A DNA stretch of 64,000 nucleotides from CBDCVA01 sp965222935 [NCBI: Candidatus Latescibacterota bacterium] (GCA_965222935.1 CBDCVA010000002.1:1054001-1118000), one strand, 5' to 3'. Positions 43,484 to 52,626 are shown, numbered from the stretch's first letter. The notes: a model not told the origin generated them from the sequence alone. Translations and numbers: made by a program.

Positions 43484-43557
43484 ACGAGTTGGAAGCGCGG
43501 CTACGAGATGAGCGAGAACAAGGAAGCGCTCAAAGCGATCATCATCCCCGAATAGCC
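43484..43557 (+). repeat. Right direct repeat of the restriction-modification island
   Basis: Second copy of the dehydrogenase 3' end (KRGYEMSENKEALKAIIIPE plus stop), out of context after the nuclease-like gene. One base is inserted and one changed relative to the intact copy. Transketolase starts 24 bp later. Confidence 0.88.
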
Positions 43558-43580
43558 AAACCGGACGGGAGACAAAGAGC

Positions 43581-45458
43581 ATGAGCCTGGAGGCACGACT
43601 GGGGTGGGAGGCGACGCACGCCCGCCGCCTGATCATCGAGATGACCACCAAAGCGGGTTCGGGGCATCCCACCAGCAGCATGTCGCAGACGGAAACCGGG
43701 ATCGTTCTGTTCTACACACAGATGGTCCACGACATCGAGAACCCTGATAACCCGAACGCCGATGTGTTCGTCTGGTCCAAGGGCCACGCCGCGCCGCTGC
43801 TGTACGCGCTGATGGCCAAGACGGGTTACATCCCCGAAGAAGAGTTGGGGACGCTGCGCCAGACGGGGAGCCGCCTCGAAGGCCACCCGACGATGAAGCT
43901 CCCCGGGATCGTGTACCCCACGGGCTCGCTGGGCCAGGGCCTCTCTGTCGCCGTGGGCCAGGCCATCGCCGATAGGCTGAACGGTCTCGACCGCCGTGTT
44001 TTCGCTCTATTGGGCGACGGCGAATGCGACGAGGGCGCCATCTGGGAAGCCGCCATGAGCGCCCCGCATCACGCCCTCGACCGCCTTATCGTTGTCGTGG
44101 ACCGTAACCGCATCCAGCAATCGGGCCGCGTGAACCAGATCATGGGCACCGACCCGCTCGACCGGAAGTTCGAGGCCTTCGGCTGGCTGACTCAGGTTTG
44201 CAACGGCCACGACATCGGCCAACTTCTGCGCGCGTTCGAGTGGGCCGTCGGCAACATCGGCACGGGCCAGCCTTCGGTCATCGTCGCCGAGACGAAGAAG
44301 GGCAGGGGCTTCTCGAAATCCGAGGACGCTCTGGGCCGCCACGGTAGGGCGCTGCCGCCCGAGGAGCGCGACGAGGCCCTCGAGAAAGATCTCGCCTTGG
44401 CCGACCCACCCCCTAGCGATCCCATCGAGCTCAAGCGCGCGAGGCCTGCGCCCTCGCAAGACGGCAGTCTCGGCTCTTTCGACATCCCGCCGCCCGCGTT
44501 CAAGGTGGGCGAGAAAGCCGCCGCGCGCGAAGGCTTCCGGGATGGGCTTGTGAAGCTGGGGGCCGTCAACCCCAAGGTGCTCTGCGTGACCGCGGACATG
44601 TCCAACTCGACCTTCAGTGATGCCTTCATGGAGAAGTATCCCGAGCGCTCGATCGAGTTCGGCATTGCCGAGCAGAATATGATCGGCGCTGCGCAGGCGC
44701 TGGCGCGTAGCGGCTTCATCCCCGTGGTCAACAGTTTCTGCCGCTTCATGGTGGAGCGACCCGTGGACCAGATCGAAGTTACCGCATACAGCGGCGTCGC
44801 CTTCCCGCTGGTCGGCAGCCACCCGGGGCTCTCCTCCAGCGATCAAGACGGCGTCACGCAGATGGGGCTGATGGACTGCGCCATCATGCGCTCGATCCAC
44901 AACACGGTGGTCTGCAACGCTGCGGATGCCGTCGCGGGCGAGAAGCTCTTCATCGAGGTCGCCCGCTATCGAGGCGGGCTCGGCTACTTGCGCTGCTTCA
45001 AGAACCCGCAAGACGTTATCTATCCCGCCGAGACGGAGTTCCCCCTGGGTGGAGCACACGTCCTGCGGGAATCCGACGACGATGCCGTCACGGTAGCTGC
45101 GACGGGCTGGGTCGTGCACGAGGCGCTGGAAGCCTACGAGACGCTAAAGGCCGAGGGGATCGCCATTCGTGTCATCGACGCCTACTCCCTCAAGCCTGTC
45201 GCGCGGGACGTGCTGCTCGAAGCCGCTGAGGCCACGGGTGGGCGGATCATCACCGTCGAGGACCACAACATCACGGGCGGCCTGGGTGACGCGGTGCTGG
45301 AGGCTATGGCGGAGACGGATGTTCGGATCACGAAGATGGGCGTCACGCGCTTTCCCGAGTCCGGCCTCACGAAGGATCTCCTGCGCAAGTTCGGCTGTGG
45401 CGCCGATAACGTCGTGCAGCAGGTCAAGGCGCTCTTCGGAGAAGCGGTGACAGCATAA
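43581..45458 (+). CDS. Transketolase
   Basis: 625 residues in one chain. The ThDP motif is LLGDGECDEGAIWEAAMSAP followed by DRNRIQQSG, and the middle domain has VTADMSNSTFSDAFMEKYPE and FGIAEQNMIGAAQALA. It moves two-carbon units between sugar phosphates. It is followed 46 bp later by an acyltransferase subunit, an unusual neighbour. Before the island inserted, it directly followed the dehydrogenase gene, so the three were probably one operon. GGGAG lies upstream of ATG 43581. Confidence 0.88.
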   Translation: MSLEARLGWEATHARRLIIEMTTKAGSGHPTSSMSQTETGIVLFYTQMVHDIENPDNPNADVFVWSKGHAAPLLYALMAKTGYIPEEELGTLRQTGSRLEGHPTMKLPGIVYPTGSLGQGLSVAVGQAIADRLNGLDRRVFALLGDGECDEGAIWEAAMSAPHHALDRLIVVVDRNRIQQSGRVNQIMGTDPLDRKFEAFGWLTQVCNGHDIGQLLRAFEWAVGNIGTGQPSVIVAETKKGRGFSKSEDALGRHGRALPPEERDEALEKDLALADPPPSDPIELKRARPAPSQDGSLGSFDIPPPAFKVGEKAAAREGFRDGLVKLGAVNPKVLCVTADMSNSTFSDAFMEKYPERSIEFGIAEQNMIGAAQALARSGFIPVVNSFCRFMVERPVDQIEVTAYSGVAFPLVGSHPGLSSSDQDGVTQMGLMDCAIMRSIHNTVVCNAADAVAGEKLFIEVARYRGGLGYLRCFKNPQDVIYPAETEFPLGGAHVLRESDDDAVTVAATGWVVHEALEAYETLKAEGIAIRVIDAYSLKPVARDVLLEAAEATGGRIITVEDHNITGGLGDAVLEAMAETDVRITKMGVTRFPESGLTKDLLRKFGCGADNVVQQVKALFGEAVTA

Positions 45459-45504
45459 AGGGTGTGGAAGTGTTCAGCGTACTGATTGTAGGGGATGGAG
45501 GACC

Positions 45505-46953
45505 ATGATCAATAAGGTTTTGATGCCCAAGCTGGAACAAACGCAGGACGAGGGCATCGTCGCCAAATGGCACAAGGAAGAGGGCGATCCCGTCGCGAAG
45601 GGCGAGGTGCTGCTGGAGGTCGAGACCGACAAAGCGGTCGTCGAGGTCGAGTCCGAGCATGAGGGTGTGCTCCGTAAGGTCGTGGTCCCCGAAGGCACGA
45701 AAGTGCCCGTCCTGAGTCTGATCGCATGGGTCGGCGATCCGGGGGACGAGATTCCCGAGGAGGATGCCGCACCATCGGCAACGCCAGCCCCCGAGCCCGC
45801 CTCCCATCCTGAAGCGCTCGAACCGACGCCCGCAGCACCGCCTGCTCCCGTGTCGTCGGCGCCTGCCGTGCCTCAGATCAAAATCTCACCCCGGGCCAGA
45901 ACCCTCGCGCACGAGCTAGGCGTGGACCTGACGGCTCTCAAAGGGTCCGGTCCCGGAGGGAGGATCGAGGCGCGCGACGTGGAAGCCGTGGCTAAGGCAG
46001 CGCCAGCGTCTCCTCCGGCCGAGGCCCGGCCTGCGCGCCGCTTCTCCTCACCGCGCGCTCGGATGCGCGCCCGCAAACTGAGCGTGGACATCAGCGGGGT
46101 CCAGGGCACTGGTCCGCGCGGGAGAGTGGTTGAGAGGGATGTGCTGGCGTACGCGGAGACGATCAAGGCCGCGCCCGCCATGCCTGAGATCGCCCCTGCA
46201 CCCACCGTGGCGCCTGCGGTGCCCCCGCCGACTCTAGCGCCTGCTCCCGTCCTCGAGGCCAGGCGCGTGCCTTACAGCGCGTTCCGGCGGGCGATGGTGC
46301 GCCAGCTTGTCGACGCGAAGCAATCTGCGCCGCACTTCTACGTCACGATGGACATCGACATGACCTGGGCAGTGACGATGCGGGGAAGCCTCCTCGACGA
46401 GTACGAGCGGATGCATGCCGTACGGCCGACCCTCAACGACGTTATCCTCAAGGCCTCGGCGCTGGCGCTTGAACGTTCACCCCAGGTCAACGCCACGACC
46501 GACGGCGAGGCCGTGGACTACCACGACCGCGTCAACATCGCCCTGGCCGTCGCGCTCGACGACGGCGTCATGATGCCCGTCATCCATGATGCCAACCGTA
46601 AGCCGCTCGTCGAGCTGGCGCGCACCAGCCGCGATCTGGCCGCTCGTGCCCGCGAACGCAAGCTCACGGGCGAGGAGATGGGCGGCGGGACCTTCGCCAT
46701 CACGAACCTGGGCGCTTATGGTGTCAGCGAGTTCACCGGCGTTATCTATACACCGCAGGTGGCTATCCTCGCGGTAGGCGCCGTCGAAGAACGGCCCGTC
46801 GTCCTGCGCGGGGGTATCCACATACGCCAGATGCTCAGCGCGACGCTTTCCTGCGACCATCGCGTCGTGGACGGCGTCACGGGGGCCCAGTTCCTTCAGC
46901 AGCTCAAGGCCATCCTGGAAAGCCCCGGAGTGCTGTTCGATACGGGCGGGTAG
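45505..46953 (+). CDS. Dihydrolipoamide acyltransferase (E2) with one lipoyl and two subunit-binding domains
   Basis: 482 residues. The lipoyl domain (residues 1-80) has the lipoylated lysine in VETDKAVVEVESEH. Two peripheral-subunit-binding domains follow at about 130-165 (ISPRARTLAHELGVDLT, ending GRIEARDV) and 187-222 (SPRARMRARKLSVDISG, ending GRVVERDV), joined by Ala/Pro linkers. The catalytic domain ends with CDHRVVDGVTGAQFLQQL, holding the active histidine. Most E2 proteins have one binding domain. No E1 or E3 gene is nearby; the neighbour upstream is a transketolase. Confidence 0.9.
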   Translation: MINKVLMPKLEQTQDEGIVAKWHKEEGDPVAKGEVLLEVETDKAVVEVESEHEGVLRKVVVPEGTKVPVLSLIAWVGDPGDEIPEEDAAPSATPAPEPASHPEALEPTPAAPPAPVSSAPAVPQIKISPRARTLAHELGVDLTALKGSGPGGRIEARDVEAVAKAAPASPPAEARPARRFSSPRARMRARKLSVDISGVQGTGPRGRVVERDVLAYAETIKAAPAMPEIAPAPTVAPAVPPPTLAPAPVLEARRVPYSAFRRAMVRQLVDAKQSAPHFYVTMDIDMTWAVTMRGSLLDEYERMHAVRPTLNDVILKASALALERSPQVNATTDGEAVDYHDRVNIALAVALDDGVMMPVIHDANRKPLVELARTSRDLAARARERKLTGEEMGGGTFAITNLGAYGVSEFTGVIYTPQVAILAVGAVEERPVVLRGGIHIRQMLSATLSCDHRVVDGVTGAQFLQQLKAILESPGVLFDTGG

Positions 46954-46978
46954 CACCGACGCCCCTAGTCGCCGGGTC

Positions 46979-47857
46979 GTGCGCCCTATCCTGACGGTTT
47001 GCCTGGTCGTCATCGCTGCTTTCGTGGTGAGCGCGGCGATCACTCCGCCGGCCGCGTGGCTCCTTCCTTTTCCGGTCCACCGCATCTTCAAGCGCGCGCT
47101 CATGGTGACGCTCGTTGGGGGCGTGCTCCTGTTTCGGCGGGCGTTCGCCTTCGAATCGCTCGCGGCTTACGGTCTAGTTCGGGAGCCGGGCTGGCCGCGC
47201 CAGATGGCCGCAGGCCTCGCCGTGAGCCTTGGGGGGATCGCCCTCGGCATGGCGGCGCTCATTACGCTGGGTGCGCAGACCTTCGAGGTCATCGGTGATG
47301 GCGGCCTTTGGGCGCGCAAGATGGCCGGGGCTCTCGGCGCTGCGGCTGCGGTCGCGCTGATCGAGGAGCTGACTTTCCGGGGCTATCTTTTGCGCATCGC
47401 TCTGCGCAGGCTGCGGGTCGTCCCGGCGGTGATCACCACAAGCGTCCTGTACGCCCTGGCGCACTACGTGCGCGTCCCGCGAGACCTCGGCCTGATCGAC
47501 AGGTTCCAGCCCTTGGCGGGCATCGAGGTCGTGGGGGGGACGGTCAACCGCATGATCGCCGAGGCGCCGACGGTTCTGGCGGGCACGATCGGGTTGACGC
47601 TTTTCGGTGCCATGCTCGCCTGGACGGTCTTACGGACGCGCAAGTTGTGGTACGCCATCGGGCTGCACGCCGGCGCCGTGCTCATCCTCAAGCTCTCGGG
47701 GCTCGCCGCGCACTGGAACCCCGAGCGCGCATCCTGGATCGTCGGCGCGGGTCACCTTTATGATGGCGCCGTGGGCTGGATTGTACTAGCCGGCATGTTC
47801 GGGGTCGTCGTCCTGCACTTACGCCGAAGGAGCCCGAGGCCACACCCTACGCCGTGA
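46979..47857 (+). CDS. CPBP-family intramembrane protease
   Basis: 292 residues, mostly hydrophobic, with several membrane helices. The diagnostic motif EELTFRGYLL (EExxxR) is followed by a helix with LYALAHYVRVP and then IGLHAG, giving the glutamates and histidines of the CPBP metal site. GTG 46979 begins 25 bp after the E2 stop. Members act in processing membrane proteins, prenylated substrates or bacteriocin self-protection; nothing here selects one. Its end overlaps the convergent Gfo/Idh gene by 11 bp. Confidence 0.8.
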   Translation: MRPILTVCLVVIAAFVVSAAITPPAAWLLPFPVHRIFKRALMVTLVGGVLLFRRAFAFESLAAYGLVREPGWPRQMAAGLAVSLGGIALGMAALITLGAQTFEVIGDGGLWARKMAGALGAAAAVALIEELTFRGYLLRIALRRLRVVPAVITTSVLYALAHYVRVPRDLGLIDRFQPLAGIEVVGGTVNRMIAEAPTVLAGTIGLTLFGAMLAWTVLRTRKLWYAIGLHAGAVLILKLSGLAAHWNPERASWIVGAGHLYDGAVGWIVLAGMFGVVVLHLRRRSPRPHPTP

Positions 47858-48887
47858 TGGTGATCTCGCGGCCCTCTTCCGCCGAGACGTAGACCGCGTC
47901 GGTGATCCGCTGAACGTTCAGCGCCTCGTCGGCGGTCACCATAGGAGTCAGGTTCTCGCGGATGGCCCGGACGAAGTGGGCTAGCTCGTCGTAGAGGGTA
48001 TCCGAGGACGGGAGCGCCGATGGCGTACGATCGATGACTTGCCCGTTGCGTTCCTCGTAGAATTTGAGGGGAGCGATCTGCGCGCCGCCGTGCTCACCGA
48101 TGATCTCCATCTGGTCGTGGTGCGCGTCCGGCTCAGCGAGCCAGAAGGCATCGAGCTGAAGCGCCGCGCCGCCGGATAGGCGGATGAAAGCCGAGACGTG
48201 GTCCTCCGCGTCGAACGTCCCGTGGGCCGCCGCGTATTGCGGGTAATCGGAACCTACTTTCGCGAAGCGCGAATAGGCCGAGGCGAGGACGGAACGGGCC
48301 GTGGGATGGCCGATGATCCACAAGGCTAGGTCAAGATTGTGGCAGGCGCTGGAGGCCAGGACACCGCCCCCTGCGACGTCCTTGACCCAGTGCCGGCTCC
48401 AGATGGGAATGTCGCGGTGCCATCGGGCGCGCACGCGCGCAATCAGCGGTGCGCCGATGGCGCCGCTCTCGACGAAAGAGCGCAGCGCTTGCGCATCGGG
48501 GCCGAAGCGCTGGTTGAAGCCGACGGTCAGCCTCTTGCCCGCGATCCCGGCCGCTTCGATCATGCGCGAGGCCTCGGCGGCATTCATGGCGAAGGGCTTC
48601 TCGCACAGGACGTGCGCTCCCGCCATGAGAGCGTCGATCGTCACCTCACAGTGCGCGTTTGGCATCGTCGCCACCAGGACCAGATCGGGCTTCGTCTCAG
48701 CCAGCATCCGGCGGTGGTCGGTGTACGATCGTTCCAGTCCGAACTCGCGCGCGAACGCCTCGGCCCGCTCGGGGTCGGCATCCGCTCCGGCCGCAAGCTC
48801 AGTGCCCTCAACTCGCATCAATGCCGACGCGAGGGCCCCTCGGCCCTGGACGCCCAAACCCACAATTCCCACGCGTAACGTTTCCAC
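47847..48887 (-). CDS. Gfo/Idh/MocA-family oxidoreductase
   Basis: 346 residues from GTG 48887, which has AGAGGGG about seven bases upstream; an in-frame GTG at 48911 lacks a site. Rossmann motif GIVGLGVQGRGAL, EKP in VLCEKPFAMN, and GGGVLASSACHNLDLALWIIG in the sheet domain. It is not close to the paralogues at 38339 and 39537. Single gene on the minus strand, divergent from the QueF-like gene. Confidence 0.85.
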   Translation of the reverse strand: METLRVGIVGLGVQGRGALASALMRVEGTELAAGADADPERAEAFAREFGLERSYTDHRRMLAETKPDLVLVATMPNAHCEVTIDALMAGAHVLCEKPFAMNAAEASRMIEAAGIAGKRLTVGFNQRFGPDAQALRSFVESGAIGAPLIARVRARWHRDIPIWSRHWVKDVAGGGVLASSACHNLDLALWIIGHPTARSVLASAYSRFAKVGSDYPQYAAAHGTFDAEDHVSAFIRLSGGAALQLDAFWLAEPDAHHDQMEIIGEHGGAQIAPLKFYEERNGQVIDRTPSALPSSDTLYDELAHFVRAIRENLTPMVTADEALNVQRITDAVYVSAEEGREITITA

Positions 48888-48995
48888 GTCGTCACCCCTC
48901 TCGGTTGGCACCGAACGCCGCGCTTGACGGTCTAGGCCTCATTTAGATAACTACCCGTTGCGAATTTCGCCACAATGCAGAGGAAATCCCTGGGC

Positions 48996-49334
48996 ATGAT
49001 CGAGACGTTTCCCAATCAGTTCCCGGACCGCGACTACGAAATCGCCATCACATGCCCCGAGTTCACGTGCATCTCTCCGACTACGGGCGGGCCGACCTTC
49101 GCCGAAATTCGTATCACCTATGTCCCCGACCGCGCTTGCATCGAGCTCAAGGCCCTCAAGCTCTACCTTCACGGTTACCGCCATCAACGTGCCTCGGACG
49201 AAAGCGTCGTCAAGACCATCCTGGGCGACCTTGTGGACGCCTGTCTCCCAAGGCGCATGGAGGTGGTCGGCGCGTTCAAGTCCGGCGATGGCGTAGGAAC
49301 CCTCATCACCGCGACACACCCTCAGGCCGGATAG
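48996..49334 (+). CDS. QueF-fold protein lacking the catalytic cysteine and aspartate
   Basis: 112 residues (an in-frame ATG at 48975 adds seven). It aligns end to end with the QueF at 52627, e.g. MIETFPNQFPDRDYEIAI and ITYVPDRACIELKALKLYL. Where QueF has EFTSVCPxTGxPDF, this protein has EFTCISPTTGGPTF. The thioimide-forming cysteine (TCT at 49074-49076) is serine, and the proton-donor aspartate (ACC at 49095-49097) is threonine. A cysteine occurs two residues earlier. The known nitrile-reductase chemistry cannot work, so it may bind a deazaguanine, modify tRNA differently or act as a partner subunit. Confidence 0.75.
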   Translation: MIETFPNQFPDRDYEIAITCPEFTCISPTTGGPTFAEIRITYVPDRACIELKALKLYLHGYRHQRASDESVVKTILGDLVDACLPRRMEVVGAFKSGDGVGTLITATHPQAG

Positions 49335-50644
49335 GCGCCAGCACCCTCCGCCTCTTCCAGCGGGGTCAGCGATGCCGACACGCGCGCTAAACGCACAAGC
49401 TGGGCGATGCCCACAGCGACCAGTGCTGCAGACCCCACGAAGACCGGCGCGAACCCATAAGCGTCGATCAAGACACCCGCAGAGAACGGAACGATCGCTG
49501 AGAGCAGCACGCCGACCAAGAAGTGCACGCCGAAGAGCGCGGTCCGCTCCGCGTCAGTCGCCAAAGCGGAGATGAGCCCGAAGGCCCCCACATCCGCTCC
49601 CGACGTGAAAACGCCCGCGCAACACGCCGCGGTCGCAAAGCCGATGAGGCTCCCGCTCACCAGACTCGCGAGCAAACCGGCTGCCGCCATCGCCGCCGCC
49701 GCGGACAGAGCCCAAGGATAGCCCCGCCTGTCGCCCAGGTAGCCCAGCCCCGCTCCGCCTAGCGCCGTTCCGACGAAGAAGGCCGGTCCCAGAAGGGCCA
49801 CCTCCGCTGTTCCTGCGTCCAGGCGATCCTGAGCGTAGACTGCGTAGAAGGCGAGAAGGACCGCTCCACCTGCCAGGGCCGGGCGCGCCCAGAGGTAGTG
49901 TATGAACAGCGGATGGCGACGTATGGCCGCGATCAGTTGCCGCAGATAGGCTCGGGCTGACGGCCTTTGGGGCGGTCGTGCAACCGACGGCTCGTGGATC
50001 GGAGCGAGAAAGGCGATACCCGTTGCACCCATGAGGGTGCTCAACGCGAAGCAGCAGGCAAAGCTTTGCGGAAAGGAAAGCCACTCGAGGGGAAATACGG
50101 CCACCGCACCGCCCGCAACCGCGCCTCCCGAGAAGCAGATGCCGAGCAGGCCGAAGCTGAAACCCCGCCGTCGCGGCGGTGCGGTCTGAGCCACGAAGCT
50201 CACCCACATCGGTAAAAGCAACCCAAGCAGAAAGCCTCGTATCCCGTAGGCGGCGAAGAAGACCCATAGCAAGATGGAATCGTCAAGGACCTTGGCGTAG
50301 AGCCAGATGAACGCTGCCAGCAAGAGGAAAGGCGATGCGGCCGCCACCGAACCACCGATCAGGAAAGGTTTGAGCCGCGACAGATAGCCGGTCACGTATC
50401 CCGCCGCCAAAAGGGGGAGGGCTCCCATGACCCCGGCGGTGGCGGGCGCCAGGCCGATGACCGTCTTGGATGTGCCCAGCGCCGCCAGAAAGAGCGGCAC
50501 GATCGCCGTGTCCGAGGCGAGAGCGACCCCAAAGCCCCAGCCGAACTCGGACGCTGCGAGCCAGCCCAGCGCACGACGCCGAGAGGGAGCCGGCGGGCGC
50601 ACCTCCGCTCCTACCGCTTCTATGGCCGCCCTCCGCTCTTCCAC
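49322..50644 (-). CDS. MFS transporter
   Basis: 440 residues with about twelve hydrophobic segments and a central hydrophilic loop around PSVARPPQRPSARAYLRQL, the two-times-six layout of the major facilitator superfamily. Small-residue-rich helices such as GFSFGLLGICFSGGAVAGGA are typical. Last gene of a minus-strand operon RidA, glycosyltransferase, MFS, with a 6-bp gap from the previous gene. Its 3' end overlaps the QueF-like gene by 13 bp. Substrate unknown; sugar or glycoconjugate transport would fit the neighbour but is a guess. Confidence 0.8.
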   Translation of the reverse strand: MEERRAAIEAVGAEVRPPAPSRRRALGWLAASEFGWGFGVALASDTAIVPLFLAALGTSKTVIGLAPATAGVMGALPLLAAGYVTGYLSRLKPFLIGGSVAAASPFLLLAAFIWLYAKVLDDSILLWVFFAAYGIRGFLLGLLLPMWVSFVAQTAPPRRRGFSFGLLGICFSGGAVAGGAVAVFPLEWLSFPQSFACCFALSTLMGATGIAFLAPIHEPSVARPPQRPSARAYLRQLIAAIRRHPLFIHYLWARPALAGGAVLLAFYAVYAQDRLDAGTAEVALLGPAFFVGTALGGAGLGYLGDRRGYPWALSAAAAMAAAGLLASLVSGSLIGFATAACCAGVFTSGADVGAFGLISALATDAERTALFGVHFLVGVLLSAIVPFSAGVLIDAYGFAPVFVGSAALVAVGIAQLVRLARVSASLTPLEEAEGAGAYPA

Positions 50645-50650
50645 TCACGG

Positions 50651-51679
50651 TCAATGGGTGCAGACGTAACCGCGCCCTTCGACGAAGCCCGCGCCGTCGA
50701 GCGTCCGGCGGATGATCTTCCGCGCGCCCTTCTGGCCCACGGCCGCCAGGTTCAAGGCATCGCGGGCGCGTTCGATGTCACCCTCGGACCACACCGGCGC
50801 GCCGTGGATCGTCTGTCCGATCTTGCGCGGGTCCATCTCGATGAAGGCGCGCAAGGCGATTCCCGCCCCGATGAGCGCCCGCGCCAGCCGCTTGCCATCG
50901 GGTCCCGCGCCCCAGATAACTGCCTCGCGCGAGCGGTCGGCGAAGTGCTCCTCGGCGAGGTAGTGCACCTTGCACGCCAGGAAACGGTCGGGGGCATACG
51001 CCCCGTCGGTCTTCGAAAGGCGGCCCGGGCTCTCCCGCCAGTCGAGCAGAACCCGTTCCACCTTCCCAAAGCGCGTTCCGGCCCGGTGGGCGCGCAGCAC
51101 CAAGTCATAGTCCTCGGGCCAGCGGTGGTCCTCGTAGCCGCCCAGCCGCTCGAAAAGCTCCCGCCGGATCACCATCGAAGGGTGTGCGAGGGGGCACTCG
51201 ACGTAGAGTTCGCGCACGATAGCCCGGTGGTCGCGCAGGCCGTTGAGCCACCGCTCGTAGTAGCGCATGCCCGGCCCCACCGCCTCGCGCGGGAACAGCC
51301 GCACCAGGCTCCCCGCGAGTCCGACGTCCGGCCGCTCCGCTAAAAACCGTACCAGCCGCTCCGCTCGCTCGGGGTGGCAGCGGTCATCGGCGTCCATGCG
51401 CATGAAGAGGTCGCCGCGCGCCATCCGTGCGGCGGCATTCAAGACCTCCACAATCCCCCGGTGCGGCCCGCGAGAGATGCGGATGCGCCCATCCCGCGAC
51501 GCGAAGGCCTCGGCGATGGAGGGGGAACCGTCCGTCGAGCCGTCGTCGACCAGGCAGACCTCCCACCGAGGATAGGTCTGCGCTATAAGCGTCTCCAGTG
51601 CCTCGGGGAGCGTGGCGCCGGCGTTGTACACGGGTAGGAGAACGCTGATCAGAGGCTGCGCTTCCGCCCGACGACCCAT
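50651..51679 (-). CDS. Family 2 glycosyltransferase with C-terminal Rossmann-like domain
   Basis: 342 residues. The GT-A domain shows ISVLLPVYNAGATLPEAL, VDDGSTDGSP and the metal-binding motif MRMDADDRCHPERAE. A second conserved acidic motif appears in WPEDYDLVLRAHRAGT. The last 90 residues (VIWGAGPDGKRLARALIGAG) form a Rossmann-type fold, unusual for small GT2 enzymes and reminiscent of PglD-type domains. The start is ATG 51679, four bases after the RidA stop. Soluble; no membrane segment. Substrate unknown. Confidence 0.83.
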   Translation of the reverse strand: MGRRAEAQPLISVLLPVYNAGATLPEALETLIAQTYPRWEVCLVDDGSTDGSPSIAEAFASRDGRIRISRGPHRGIVEVLNAAARMARGDLFMRMDADDRCHPERAERLVRFLAERPDVGLAGSLVRLFPREAVGPGMRYYERWLNGLRDHRAIVRELYVECPLAHPSMVIRRELFERLGGYEDHRWPEDYDLVLRAHRAGTRFGKVERVLLDWRESPGRLSKTDGAYAPDRFLACKVHYLAEEHFADRSREAVIWGAGPDGKRLARALIGAGIALRAFIEMDPRKIGQTIHGAPVWSEGDIERARDALNLAAVGQKGARKIIRRTLDGAGFVEGRGYVCTH

Positions 51680-51683
51680 CAAC

Positions 51684-52061
51684 TCATGCGGCTGCGATCA
51701 GCTCGATCTCCACCAGAAGCCCGTCCAGCACCAGGCCCGTGACGACCGTCGCCCGCGCCGGCGGATCGTTCGGGAAATACTCGCGGTACTCCTCGTTCAT
51801 CGCTTGGTAGTTCGCGACGTCGGTGATGTAGACGGTCGTCTTGACCGCATTCTCCAACGACGAGCCCGCCCGTTCCAGCCCGGCCTTGAGGTTCTCCATG
51901 GTCTGACGCGTCTGCTCCCGAATGCCGCCATCGACGACCTTCCCCGTCTTAGGGTCGATGCCCGCCATGCCGGCAGTATAGAGCGAGTCGCCGGCTTTCA
52001 CCACGTCCGAAAACGGTAGCCCTGGCATAAAGCCCGGCGCCATCACCTGCTTGGTTGCCAT
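51684..52061 (-). CDS. RidA-family enamine/imine deaminase
   Basis: 125 residues, the family length. Landmarks include PFSDVVKAGDSLYTAGMAG, GGIREQTRQTMENLKAGLE and the arginine-containing tail PPARATVVTG. RidA proteins hydrolyse reactive enamines and imines from amino-acid catabolism. ATG 52061 has AAGGAGGGAG directly upstream, better than an upstream in-frame start. First gene of the three-gene minus operon. Confidence 0.87.
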   Translation of the reverse strand: MATKQVMAPGFMPGLPFSDVVKAGDSLYTAGMAGIDPKTGKVVDGGIREQTRQTMENLKAGLERAGSSLENAVKTTVYITDVANYQAMNEEYREYFPNDPPARATVVTGLVLDGLLVEIELIAAA

Positions 52062-52154
52062 CTGATCTCCCTCCTTCTTCTTGGTCCTTGGCCTATGACG
52101 CTCGCCTAATGTCGTCCGCGCGCGCCGCGAGGGCAACAGTCTCCTCGGGTGCCC

Positions 52155-52568
52155 TCATGGGTTGAGCGCGAGGAACTCCGTCACCAGCCACCTGTCGTCG
52201 ACGCGGCTCGCGGTGATCAGCACGTCGCGTGTAAAGGGCGCCGCCCTCGCGGGCTCGATCTTGAATCGGTAGAGGAACGCGACGACGTCTCCGCCCAGGT
52301 CTCGTCGCTTGCGCAGGTCCAGAGAGAGCTTCGGCCGAACGCCGGTGGGCACCACCGTCGTGTCCCCTACCAGGCCGATCTCCGCCTTGAGCAGAGCGCG
52401 CGCTTGCCCCGCCGTGAACCCGAGCGCCCGTCGGTGGTCCACTTTCACGTAGTACGCCTCGGCGAACTGCGCCACCACGCGTAAGGCCGGATCGGGTTTC
52501 TGACCGCAGACTGCCGAACCGAGCCAGACAGCGAGCAGACAGCCGCCCAGGATCGCTTGCCTACGCAC
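52155..52568 (-). CDS. Exported protein of unknown function
   Basis: 137 residues from GTG 52568 (VRRQAILGGCLLAVWLGSAV) with a signal peptide, and a cysteine at AVCGQ that does not match a strict lipobox. The mature part (VVAQFAEAYYVKVDHRRALG, later TRDVLITASRVDDRWLVTEF) looks like a small NTF2-like or cystatin-like fold with a final strand pair. Divergent from the QueF gene at 52627. No family assigned. Confidence 0.55.
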   Translation of the reverse strand: MRRQAILGGCLLAVWLGSAVCGQKPDPALRVVAQFAEAYYVKVDHRRALGFTAGQARALLKAEIGLVGDTTVVPTGVRPKLSLDLRKRRDLGGDVVAFLYRFKIEPARAAPFTRDVLITASRVDDRWLVTEFLALNP

Positions 52569-52626
52569 CCCGATCGGTCTACCTTGTTGGTGCAGCCCCG
52601 ACCGTACAAGGGAGGGGAGTGTCGCG

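Noticed and set aside
43581-45458. Transketolase considered as a fused E1 for the adjacent E2
   Set aside because: Its motifs (GDGECDEGAIWEA, FGIAEQNM) are those of transketolase; it lacks the E1 phosphorylation-loop region and E1-type interface sequences. Adjacency alone is kept as a finding.
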